A stretch of 54,180 nucleotides of DNA, taken from contig JAUYQH010000187.1 in assembly GCA_030697365.1 (NCBI GenBank), forward strand, positions 1 through 54,180, read 5' to 3'. A program made the position numbers and the translations under genes. The notes below the pieces were generated by a model. The model worked only from the letters and a program-made list of their open reading frames with translations, was not told the DNA's origin and ran no database searches. Source of the stretch: Novosphingobium sp. (GTDB taxonomy: Bacteria; Pseudomonadota; Alphaproteobacteria; Sphingomonadales; Sphingomonadaceae). Of the stretch, positions 1 through 7,312 are shown piece after piece (position 1 is the first letter of the stretch; each line of letters starts with the position of its first letter).

Positions 1-385
1 CCTGTTCCCGAAGGAACAGCACGCCAATACCACGGGTCAATAATACAAGGAGCAGGCCGCCAGGCCTGCGGGACAGAGCGCGTCAAGAGCCCCGCTCCGC
101 ATGTCGGGGCGTTGCGGCGCGCTAGCCCCGCTGAAGGGGTAGCTGGAAATCGCGGCGCGAGTTCCGGCTCAGGGGAAGCCTTTCCCCTTTCGATACCAAC
201 AGGCCAAAATCCCGCGTGATAAGTTCACAAGTGGCCGGTTCGACCGCAACGCCAGGCTCACCCTGTCGCGAATGAGGTCCGGCAGCCAATCCGGCGATCC
301 TCCAGCCATCCCTTAGCTGAAACCACCATGGCGAATCTGTACAAGCATTTTGTTCCAATCGCCCTGCGATCGGTGCGAAGTTCGT
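1..385. other. Non-coding end of integrated element with stem-loops
   Basis: I see no convincing gene here; the short open frames have no recognisable domain or good ribosome site. The stretch holds four stem-loops: 2-19 (7-bp stem, CGAA loop), 52-69 (7 bp, GCCA loop), 89-110 (6 bp, 10-base loop) and 121-143 (8 bp with one bulged G). The last lies past the stop of the leftward integrase and could act as its terminator, although no T-run follows. The left end of the element is outside the window. Confidence 0.5.
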
Positions 386-1642
386 TCAGGCTTGGGTCGG
401 CTTCTTCGCAGCCTGATTTCTGTCCACTGGCAGGCCGGCGACGAACTCCCCCCACTTGTCCAACGCGACCCGCTTTTCCGGCTCGAACTCCCACAGAAGA
501 TAAGCCTTGCCCGCGCCGGCCTTGCTGCGGCCCGCTAGGCGATTCTGGACTGCCTCGATGTGCTCGTTGGGAGTTCCGAGACGCTGCAGGTGCGTGGCCT
601 GCGAGCGGCGCAAGTCGTGCAATCGCCACGGCTCGATCACAGCCCCTTCGTCGGCTTCCTTGAGGTGCTTGAGAATCGCAACATCGAGCGCCTTCTTCAG
701 TTTCGAAAATGCGGAGAAGGGCGTTTCATCGCCACCGGGAAACAACAGCCCTCGTGCCGGCCACACATCGCCTCCCGCGATCTCGTCCAACTCGAGCACG
801 GCGCGATCGCTCAACGGGACGAGATGCTCGACACCGTTTTTCGCCCGCACGCCCGGCAGAACCCAGACGCGGTCCGCTCGATCCAGTTCGCCCCAATGCA
901 AGCCGGAGACTTCGTTGCGCCGCTGGCCGGTGAACAACAGCATTCGGATAAAGGCCGGGCCGGGCGAGGGCAGGTCGTCGGTTACCTGCAGCAGGGCTTT
1001 GAGTTCCCATTCTTTCAGCCACCGATCCCGGCTGGCGACGGGGGCGGGGCCGTCGAAATCGGCGATGGGATTGACCGCAATATCGTGGCGGCCCTTCGCC
1101 CAGCGGAACATGCGCCGAAGCACCGCGAATGCGTTGCGCTTGGTCGCCGCGCTGTGGTCGAGGCTGTCGAAAAACCGCGTCAGGCGCCGACCATCGATGT
1201 CGGGTAGCGGCGTGTCCTTGAAATGAGGCTTGAGGTGGACGCGAATGATGGATTCGGCAAACGCGTAGGATTTGGGCCAGTTCGGCGTCACCTCGCGCTT
1301 GAGGAAGCTGTCCGCATAGGCCGAGAACGCCAGTTCCTTCGCTTCGATGCGCCTGCGTATCTTTTCCTCCGCCGGATCGACCCCCTGGGCCACCATCCGC
1401 AGGAGCCGGCCCGCTTCCTTCCCCGCGGTCTCCGGGGTCCACACGCCCAGCGATCCGATGGTGTAGCGCCGCGTCTTGGCCGAACGACCGCCATAAAGAC
1501 GATACTGGACCAAAAACACAGCCCTGCCGGTCGGCGTGCGCTTGATGCCGAAACCCTTGATGTCGGCATCCCACATGAACACGTCACGGTCGCCCGGCTT
1601 GAGCGCTTTGACGCTTGTCAGGGTGAGCTTTCGAGTTACCAT
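386..1642 (-). CDS. Tyrosine-type site-specific integrase
   Basis: A phage/genomic-island integrase that would cut and rejoin DNA at a tRNA attachment site. From the chosen ATG it has 418 residues. An N-terminal DUF4102-like arm-binding region (about 1-90) is followed by a SAM-like core-binding domain and a catalytic domain. Visible catalytic residues are Arg in TGQRRNEV (about 241), the HDLRR box (His 342, Arg 345) and the probable nucleophile Tyr 381 in KAYLLWEF. The usual fifth-position His/Trp is Arg in QNRLAG. An upstream in-frame ATG at 1720 is possible, but the family begins near MVTRKLTL. The gene reads away from the tRNA fragment at 1766-1834, the normal arrangement for a tRNA-integrated element. 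Confidence 0.93.
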   Translation of the reverse strand: MVTRKLTLTSVKALKPGDRDVFMWDADIKGFGIKRTPTGRAVFLVQYRLYGGRSAKTRRYTIGSLGVWTPETAGKEAGRLLRMVAQGVDPAEEKIRRRIEAKELAFSAYADSFLKREVTPNWPKSYAFAESIIRVHLKPHFKDTPLPDIDGRRLTRFFDSLDHSAATKRNAFAVLRRMFRWAKGRHDIAVNPIADFDGPAPVASRDRWLKEWELKALLQVTDDLPSPGPAFIRMLLFTGQRRNEVSGLHWGELDRADRVWVLPGVRAKNGVEHLVPLSDRAVLELDEIAGGDVWPARGLLFPGGDETPFSAFSKLKKALDVAILKHLKEADEGAVIEPWRLHDLRRSQATHLQRLGTPNEHIEAVQNRLAGRSKAGAGKAYLLWEFEPEKRVALDKWGEFVAGLPVDRNQAAKKPTQA

Positions 1643-1765
1643 GCACGACATTCTAGCAACCAACCAGCAAGCACGCAATCGTGCTCGATCGGATACCATG
1701 GGAAAGGTTTGGCTATGCAAATAATTGAAAGAAAAAACTTATCGTAGTCTAGAGTTCAATCAGAA

Positions 1766-1834
1766 GCGTCCGGTGAGCACTAGATTAAATTCCTAATCTG
1801 GGGGCCATGGGTTCGAATCCCGTCGGGCGCACCA
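1766..1834 (+). other. tRNA-Arg(CCU) 3' fragment, probable attachment site (att)
   Basis: Bases 1790-1834 match the 3' part of a tRNA. The anticodon loop TTCCTAA has CCT at 1792-1794. The stem side TCTGG, a TTCGAAT T-loop with a 5-bp stem, the acceptor strand CGGGCGC and the discriminator base plus CCA all follow. The 5' side is not a normal tRNA: GCGTCCG (1766-1772) can pair with the acceptor strand, but there is no D-arm, and extra bases disturb the anticodon stem. I infer the host tRNA 3' end left beyond an integrated element; the intact gene should lie left of the window. A functional tRNA is unlikely. Confidence 0.82.
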
Positions 1835-1898
1835 TTTCGGGCGGGGCGTGGCCACGTCATGGCTAGGCAACGCTCGCTTCAGCCGGTAACCAGCGATC

Positions 1899-2243
1899 AT
1901 GAGCGGGGGCACACTGAACTGGCGGATCGACGAGCGCGAAGGCGCGCGGATCGCGGCGCCAGCGGGGCGCGTCGATGAATCGACAGCGACCGCGTTTACC
2001 GAACGACTGATCGGCGAAGCGGGTGCCGCGCGGACCATGCTGGTGCTCGACCTTTCGGGTATTGCCTACATGTCGTCGCGCGGGTTGCGCGCGCTGACTT
2101 TGGCGCAGCGCGAGGCGACCCGGAGCGGTTCGACCATCGTCCTTGCGCGACCCAACGAGACGATGCGAGAAATTCTGGCGATCAGTCGCTACGACATGAT
2201 CTTCAAAGTCGCCGATACGATCGAGGATGCGCTCGCCGGCTGA
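1899..2243 (+). CDS. STAS-domain anti-sigma factor antagonist (RsbV-like)
   Basis: A 114-residue single-domain STAS protein. In partner switching the unphosphorylated form binds the anti-sigma kinase and frees its target; phosphorylation of a conserved serine breaks this. The motif DLSGIAYMSSRGLRAL places the phospho-acceptor at Ser59 or Ser60. It is the first gene of a rightward run with the MBL hydrolase (16 bases downstream) and the SpoIIE phosphatase. The likely opposing kinase, an RsbW-like ATPase, lies at 6327-6746. No sigma factor is seen in the window, so the final target is unknown. Confidence 0.88.
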   Translation: MSGGTLNWRIDEREGARIAAPAGRVDESTATAFTERLIGEAGAARTMLVLDLSGIAYMSSRGLRALTLAQREATRSGSTIVLARPNETMREILAISRYDMIFKVADTIEDALAG

Positions 2244-2259
2244 GCGCGCAGGAGGGGCG

Positions 2260-3222
2260 ATGCAGGTTCGGTTCTGGGGCACCCGCGGCTCGCTTCCGGT
2301 GGCGGCGAAAGCCGCGACGGTGCGCGACAAAGTGGCCACCGCGCTGGTCGCCGCCGATGGCCGCCGCTTTGCCGACGAGGCCGAAGCCCGCGTTTACCTC
2401 GAGACCGAACTCGATTTCGCCGCCGCGCACACTTATGGCGGCGCGACCAGCTGTGTCGAAATCGATGTGGGTGAGGGCGCCTTCATCGTCTGCGACATGG
2501 GCTCGGGACTGCGCGAGTTCGGACTTGATTCGCTGGGCCGGTGCGCCGGGGGCCATACGCGCGAGTGGCACTTCTTCCTCTCGCACCTCCACTGGGACCA
2601 CATCATGGGGTTCCCGTTCTTCGTCCCCGCGTTCGTCCCGGGATCGAAGATCGTGATCCACGCGGGGCACGCCGATGCGGAAACTGCGCTGCGCCGCCAG
2701 CAGGAGGAAATCTCGTTCCCCGTGCCGTTCGACTGGCTCAAGGCGGACATTGAGTTCCGCACGCTGGTGCCGGGGCAGGATTACGCGATCGGCGCGGTCA
2801 CCGTCTCGCTAATCGAGCAGCACCACTCGCACCTCAGCTATGGCTACCGCTTCCGCGACGCGGCGGCCAAGGTCGCGGTCTATTCGACCGATAGCGAGCA
2901 CAAGATCGACCGGATGGAGGGTGAGGCGGATGTCGTCGCGTTCTTCGGAGGGGCCGATCTGGTGGTCTGCGACACGATGTACAGCCTGGCCGACAGCGTC
3001 TCGATGAAGGAGGACTGGGGCCATTCATCGAACATCGTCGCGGTAGATCTGTGCCACGAGGCGGCGGCGAAACGGCTGGCGCTGTTCCACCACGAGCCGA
3101 CGTATAGCGACGCCGACATCGAGCGCATGCACCGCGAAAGCATCCGCTACGAGGAACTGACCCGGGGCGCGGCGCCGCTGGAGGTGCTGTGCGCCTATGA
3201 CGGGCTCGTCGTCGAAATCTGA
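2260..3222 (+). CDS. MBL-fold metallo-hydrolase (COG1235-like)
   Basis: A 320-residue metallo-beta-lactamase-fold enzyme. The metal motif HLHWDH (His109, His111, Asp113, His114) is intact, and further candidate ligands lie in YSTDSEH and DWGHSS. The opening MQVRFWGTRGSLP is typical of the phosphoribosyl cyclic phosphodiesterase-like branch, which is often annotated as cyclic-nucleotide phosphodiesterase. The substrate cannot be read from sequence. The start at 2260 is preceded by a strong AGGAGGGG; the longer frame from 2227 overlaps the STAS gene and is less likely. It overlaps the next gene by 26 bases, so the two are probably co-translated and may share a signalling role. Confidence 0.85.
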   Translation: MQVRFWGTRGSLPVAAKAATVRDKVATALVAADGRRFADEAEARVYLETELDFAAAHTYGGATSCVEIDVGEGAFIVCDMGSGLREFGLDSLGRCAGGHTREWHFFLSHLHWDHIMGFPFFVPAFVPGSKIVIHAGHADAETALRRQQEEISFPVPFDWLKADIEFRTLVPGQDYAIGAVTVSLIEQHHSHLSYGYRFRDAAAKVAVYSTDSEHKIDRMEGEADVVAFFGGADLVVCDTMYSLADSVSMKEDWGHSSNIVAVDLCHEAAAKRLALFHHEPTYSDADIERMHRESIRYEELTRGAAPLEVLCAYDGLVVEI

Positions 3223-5272
3223 CGGCCGGGTCCGTCGCGTGACGGGCTGGGCAGTGTTGTTGGGCGGACTGGTTGGAGCGCTGCTCAGCCTCGTCAGCGC
3301 CGATTGGCACCGCCGCATGCTATTCGACGAATGGCAGCGGCTCGCGCCGCGGGAGATCGCCAGCGACAAGGCCGCGGTGGTGCTGATCGACTCGCTCAGC
3401 CTCGACGCGGTCGGGCCCTGGCCGTGGCCGCGCTACTACATGGCGCGGCTGACCGAGGCGATCGCCGCGCAGCAGCCCAAGGCAATCGGATTCGACATCG
3501 TCTTCGCCGAACCCGACGCGCTCGATCCCGCGAATTTTGCCAGCCTCTATCCCGAGATGGGTGCGGCCACTGCGACGCAGGTGCGTGCGCTTCCGACGAT
3601 GGACGCAGTGTTCGCCGAAGTGATCGGGTCGGCCCCGGTAATGCTGGTCCGGCTCGGGGTCGATCGGGACGGGAGCGATCCGGCGCAGCTGCTGGTCGAC
3701 CCCCCGGTGGCGGGCAGTCCACCGCCCGGGACGTTAAAGACCAAACAAGTGCTCACCAGCATTCCCCAACTCGATGATGTCGCGTTGGCGCATGCGATGT
3801 TCAACGGCCCACCCGATGAGGACGGGAACGTGCGGAAAGTTCCGCTTAGCGTGGTAGTGGGCGGAAAGCCGATGCCTGGGCTGGCGGTGGAGCTGGCCCG
3901 GATGGCGAAGGGTGCAGCGCAGCTCGAATGGCGCGGCAATACGCTGAACCTCGGCGATACCCGATTGCCCGCCGACGAGTCCGGCAGCCTGCCTCTCAGG
4001 CTCGGCTTTTTTCCAGAAATAGCGAGCCACTCTGCCGCCCATGTGTTGGCGGGCGAAATGCCCACCGACGCCTTCAAGGACAAGGTCGTTCTTATCGGGC
4101 TGGGTGCCGAGGGGACGGCCGACATTGTCGCCACGCCACTCCAGAACGAGGTGTTCGGGGTGCTGGTCCAGGCGCAGGCAGTCGATGCCATACTGTCCGG
4201 CGGCTGGCTGTCCCGCCCCGGCTGGGTGATCTGGGCCGAGGTGGCGGCAAGCCTTGTGTTGCTGATCCTGGTGCTCGCTGCGGGGGGATTGCGCGCTTAT
4301 TGGCAACTTGCGGTCGCCCTTGTGCTCGCGCTGGCGCTGCCGTTGGCTTCGTTCATTGCGTTCGATCGCGCCAACCTGCTGTTCGATCCGGTTCGCCCGA
4401 TTATGGTCGGGGTCTTCGCTTCTTTCGCGATGTGGATCAGTCTCTATCTGATGGCTCGCGCCGAACGCACCCGGCTGGCGGCAGCGCTGGTCGATCAGCG
4501 CGTCGCAGCCGCCGAGCAAGAGGGCGAGCTCAAGGCGGCGCGGCGGATCCAGTTGGGTATGGTGCCCGACGCCGCCAGCCTCACCGCGCTCGATCCGCGG
4601 GCCGAGATCGGTGCGGTGCTGCGCCCGGCCAAGTCGGTGGGCGGAGATTTCTACGACGCGATCATGCTGGGTCCGGACCGGCTGCTGGTCGTGGTCGGCG
4701 ATGTCACCGGCAAGGGGGTGCCCGCGGCGCTCTACATGGCGCTGTCCAAGGCTCTGAGCAAAAGCGTGTTGAGCCGCAGCGTTGGCGGGGGAGAGGGGGG
4801 CGATCTGGGCGAGGCGGTCGCCGCGCTCAATCGCGAGTTGATGGCCGAGGCCGACGACGAGATGGGTGTGACGATGCTGGTCGGCGTGCTCGATTGCGCG
4901 ACCGGCGAGATCGCCTTCGTCAACGCCGGGCACGAGAACCCGCTGGTGGTGCGCGCCGCAGGCACGGTCGAGTCATTGCCGCTGCGCGGCGGGCCGCCGT
5001 TCTGCGTGGTCGATTTTCCCTACCCCGAAGAGCGCGCGCGGCTCGCTCCCGGTGATACCCTGGTGTTGATCACCGACGGAGCGACCGAGGCGCAGGACGC
5101 CTCGCAAGCGCTGCTCGGCCTCGAGGGGGTCATTCACGCGCTGCAAAGCGAGGGTGCCATGCCCGCGACGGAGCGGGCCGGCGATCTCGCCGACCGCATC
5201 CGTGCGTTCGAAGGCGATACCGAACCGAGCGACGACCTGACGATCGTGACGATCCGCTATCGCGGCGATTAG
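3197..5272 (+). CDS. CHASE2-domain membrane sensor with SpoIIE/PP2C phosphatase
   Basis: A 691-residue sensor phosphatase, RsbU-like in role. A first membrane segment (about 15-34) leads into an extracytoplasmic CHASE2 domain (about 35-335). Three membrane segments (about 342-365, 368-390, 398-420) and a charged helical linker (about 421-455) follow. The PP2C/SpoIIE domain runs to the C terminus. Phosphatase motifs include SVGGDFYD, VVGDVTGKG, ITDGATEAQD and a terminal SDDLTIV, all with their acidic metal ligands. It would dephosphorylate the STAS protein at 1899 in response to an envelope signal. It ends tail-to-tail with the OmpA gene, sharing the bases TTAG. Confidence 0.92.
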   Translation: MTGSSSKSDGRVRRVTGWAVLLGGLVGALLSLVSADWHRRMLFDEWQRLAPREIASDKAAVVLIDSLSLDAVGPWPWPRYYMARLTEAIAAQQPKAIGFDIVFAEPDALDPANFASLYPEMGAATATQVRALPTMDAVFAEVIGSAPVMLVRLGVDRDGSDPAQLLVDPPVAGSPPPGTLKTKQVLTSIPQLDDVALAHAMFNGPPDEDGNVRKVPLSVVVGGKPMPGLAVELARMAKGAAQLEWRGNTLNLGDTRLPADESGSLPLRLGFFPEIASHSAAHVLAGEMPTDAFKDKVVLIGLGAEGTADIVATPLQNEVFGVLVQAQAVDAILSGGWLSRPGWVIWAEVAASLVLLILVLAAGGLRAYWQLAVALVLALALPLASFIAFDRANLLFDPVRPIMVGVFASFAMWISLYLMARAERTRLAAALVDQRVAAAEQEGELKAARRIQLGMVPDAASLTALDPRAEIGAVLRPAKSVGGDFYDAIMLGPDRLLVVVGDVTGKGVPAALYMALSKALSKSVLSRSVGGGEGGDLGEAVAALNRELMAEADDEMGVTMLVGVLDCATGEIAFVNAGHENPLVVRAAGTVESLPLRGGPPFCVVDFPYPEERARLAPGDTLVLITDGATEAQDASQALLGLEGVIHALQSEGAMPATERAGDLADRIRAFEGDTEPSDDLTIVTIRYRGD

Positions 5273-5850
5273 CGGACGATGACCTCGACCCGGCGGTAGG
5301 CCTCGCTCGCCACCTCGTCGCCAAGCTGCTGTTTCGCTTCGTCCTCACCGCGGCCAACCGCATCGCCGGCATCGACATTGAAACCGAAGTCGCGCAGTTC
5401 TTGCGCCACAGCTTCGGCACGCTTGCGCGAGACTTCGTCGTTCAAGGCGCCATCGCCGGTCGAATCGGTGAACCCGGCGACTTCGATCTGCGCGCCGGGA
5501 CGGATCGAAAGCTCGGTTCGGATCGCTTCGAGGATGCCGCGCTGTTCAACGGGTATTGCCGACTGGCCAGGCGGAAAGGTGACGACGAACCCCTTTGCTG
5601 CCGGCGGCAAGTTGGCCAGCAGTGTGGCGTAAGCAGGCTTGATCGCCTTGACCGGACGGGCGCGAGTCGGTCCATCGCGCAGCTTCGCCTGGGTCAATGG
5701 CTGGTCGATGACCGACTCGCGGCCATCCGAGGCCAACACCGCGAGTGCACCTGTCTCACTGCCGGACTCGTTGTCGAGAAGGGTCACCCGGTCGGTCGCG
5801 CACCCTGCGGCGAACAGCGCTGCGCCCAACGCCAGCGATGCCCGCCTCAC
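5269..5850 (-). CDS. OmpA-family outer-membrane lipoprotein
   Basis: A 193-residue lipoprotein. The signal peptide ends in the lipobox FAAGC, with the acylated Cys at 17. The C-terminal half (about 95-193) is an OmpA-like peptidoglycan-binding domain with the GFTDSTGD and RKRAEAVAQEL segments. It would tether the outer membrane to peptidoglycan. The GTG start overlaps the FecR stop (GTGA), so the two are translationally coupled. Its place beside a CHASE2 phosphatase suggests it takes part in envelope sensing; that is inference. Confidence 0.87.
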   Translation of the reverse strand: MRRASLALGAALFAAGCATDRVTLLDNESGSETGALAVLASDGRESVIDQPLTQAKLRDGPTRARPVKAIKPAYATLLANLPPAAKGFVVTFPPGQSAIPVEQRGILEAIRTELSIRPGAQIEVAGFTDSTGDGALNDEVSRKRAEAVAQELRDFGFNVDAGDAVGRGEDEAKQQLGDEVASEAYRRVEVIVR

Positions 5851-6281
5851 TTGACCTCGACCACGAATTTCGTGCCGCGTACCCCCAGCATCGAGGTTGG
5901 GGTGCGGACGCGCATCGCGTCGCGCTTGGACTTGGCGATGTTGCCCGAGACCACCCCGAGCGAGCCGCGGTTGACGCTGGTGACGAACGTGCCGGTCTGG
6001 CGGGCGCGGTCATAAGAAAATTCGCTGAGGGTGATCCTGCTGTTGGGGCCGAGCGCCATCCGCGTGTTGTCGAGGAAGGCGATCCCCACGCGGCCGGTCT
6101 TGCCGGTCACCACGACGTCGCCCTGTTCGAGCGTGAGCCCGGGTTTGGCGGCGATCATGCTGCCCCCGCGTTGGATGGAAACCGGGCCGACATGGCTCTT
6201 GACCCGACCGATCTCTGCGAAGGCCGGTTGTGCTGCAAGTAGCGCGGCTACGGCGGCGGCGATGACGAATGGCTTGCGCAC
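5847..6281 (-). CDS. FecR-domain secreted protein
   Basis: A 144-residue exported protein: a signal peptide (about 1-22, ending PAFA) then a FecR domain. The FecR core is visible as VVVTGKTGRVGIAFLDNTRM and the closing TSMLGVRGTKFVVEVK. I chose GTG at 6281 because GGGGAAGA precedes it and the resulting signal peptide begins MRKPF. Starting at ATG 6317 would put acidic residues ahead of the signal peptide and nearly abut the divergent kinase gene. No TonB receptor or ECF sigma gene is nearby, so it is not a classical iron-citrate regulator. It is probably one unit with the OmpA and CHASE2 genes. Confidence 0.85.
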   Translation of the reverse strand: MRKPFVIAAAVAALLAAQPAFAEIGRVKSHVGPVSIQRGGSMIAAKPGLTLEQGDVVVTGKTGRVGIAFLDNTRMALGPNSRITLSEFSYDRARQTGTFVTSVNRGSLGVVSGNIAKSKRDAMRVRTPTSMLGVRGTKFVVEVK

Positions 6282-6326
6282 GATTTCTTCCCCCAATTCC
6301 AAACCTGATTGTGCCATACCATCGCC

Positions 6327-6746
6327 ATGGGGGCGGGAAAACGCTTTTCGGCGCGCGTGTCGGCAGGGGACGATCCCGCAGCAGCGTCGCTTGCGGCCCT
6401 GGCTGCTGCCGAGGATTTCGCGAGCGAGGCTGGTCTCGACGCACCCGGCGCAGCCCGCCTCGCGGTGGTGGTCGACGAACTGGTCAGCAACGCCGTCCGG
6501 CACGGCGTAGACGACGGCTCGATCGCAATCGAACTCGCCATGGCCGTCTGTGGCGGTGAGGTCTCAATCGTGCTCGAAGACGATGGCGTTGCGTTCGATC
6601 CGACCCAGGAGCGTGGCTTTCGCGGCCCCGACCCGGAAACCGGCGGCGGGGTCGGGCTCGCACTGGTCAAGGCGTGGGCGAAAGGGTTCGCCTACTCGCG
6701 CGAAAATGGGCGCAACCGGATCGAACTGCGGCTCCGTCTGGCCTAG
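6327..6746 (+). CDS. RsbW-like anti-sigma kinase (GHKL ATPase)
   Basis: A 139-residue HATPase_c protein. The N-box DELVSNAVRHG carries Glu51 and Asn55, the G1 box is DDGVAFDP, and a glycine-rich GGGVGLALVK closes the ATP lid. This is the RsbW/SpoIIAB-like class that phosphorylates STAS proteins and sequesters a partner. It is divergent from the FecR gene and is probably the kinase for the STAS protein at 1899. ATG 6309 is an alternative start. Its stop overlaps the convergent small gene at 6743 (CTAG). Confidence 0.87.
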   Translation: MGAGKRFSARVSAGDDPAAASLAALAAAEDFASEAGLDAPGAARLAVVVDELVSNAVRHGVDDGSIAIELAMAVCGGEVSIVLEDDGVAFDPTQERGFRGPDPETGGGVGLALVKAWAKGFAYSRENGRNRIELRLRLA

Positions 6747-6895
6747 CGCGCGCCGAACAGGCGGTGCCAGAAGCCCGGCCGATCGTCCATCGGTTGGATC
6801 GGGCCGTAAGTCATATAGCGCTGCGAGGCGTCGCGGTGGGGGCGTGGAAGGCTCCACGCATCGGGCTGGCTGCTGCGATAGCTGAGGTTCGACAT
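6743..6895 (-). CDS. Small conserved-type protein of unknown function (50 aa)
   Basis: I do not recognise a domain. The 50-residue product starts at an ATG preceded by GGAGGACG at good spacing. It is rich in Pro, Arg, Ser and Tyr and ends in FWHRLFGAR, a Trp/Phe plus basic tail. No membrane segment or signal peptide is visible. The gene is convergent with the RsbW-like kinase, and the stop codons overlap in four bases. A longer in-frame start at 7054 exists but lacks support. It could be a small stress or envelope protein; this is a guess from position. Confidence 0.6.
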   Translation of the reverse strand: MSNLSYRSSQPDAWSLPRPHRDASQRYMTYGPIQPMDDRPGFWHRLFGAR

Positions 6896-7312
6896 ATCGT
6901 CCTCCATACCGATCTCCGGGGGGTGGAACGATGCTGGGCTGCACAAGTTCCCGTGACCGATGCGGAGCAGCCTATGTCTTTGCCGCAGATCGCCAATGCC
7001 TCTCGCAGGCGCGTCCCGCGGCGGGACGCGGGTTTGTGGATTGATTAATATCACCCGAAATCGGGCTGCTTCTGCCGCCCCGCTGCGCTTGCACCCTCAG
7101 GGTGCGGGGTGCGTCTTTGCCGGATTAACCACCGGGCGAGGCAGCGATGCTGAAGATCGCGAAAATCAACCATCGCGCGTTAGTTGGTCGCGAAATAGGC
7201 ATGCAGGAGCTGGATGGGTCGCTCCCGGACTTTTTTGGCAGACGACTTTCTGGACACGAGGCGTCGCCGGGACTAGGCGCACCGTTTAATCGAACGGTTA
7301 AACGAGGGTGCG
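6896..7312. other. 417-base divergent control region with palindromes
   Basis: I see no supported gene here. Visible structures are a 9-bp stem-loop at 7010-7030, a 6-bp stem-loop GCACCC-TCA-GGGTGC at 7091-7105, and interlaced inverted repeats at 7281-7304 just before the acyl-CoA dehydrogenase. An 84-codon frame starting at 7147 overlaps that gene and looks accidental. Confidence 0.5.
7281..7304. promoter_or_regulatory. Interlaced palindromic operator candidate
   Basis: Two inverted repeats share a centre here: ACCGTT-6-AACGGT (7281-7298) and CGTTTAA-8-TTAAACG (7283-7304). The site ends eight bases before the ATG of the acyl-CoA dehydrogenase and overlaps its likely ribosome-binding or 5' leader region. 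Such sites are typical of TetR-family repressors of fatty-acid degradation genes, but the binding protein is not known. Confidence 0.5.

Noticed and set aside
122..358. 78-codon leftward frame in the mobile element
   Set aside because: No domain and no good ribosome site; overlaps a stem-loop.
1766..1834. A complete functional tRNA
   Set aside because: The acceptor ends pair, but the D-arm is missing and the anticodon stem is disturbed by extra bases; better read as an attachment-site remnant.
5847..6281. Iron-citrate FecR/FecI signalling
   Set aside because: No ECF sigma factor or TonB receptor gene nearby; the protein is a secreted FecR-domain protein rather than a membrane anti-sigma factor.
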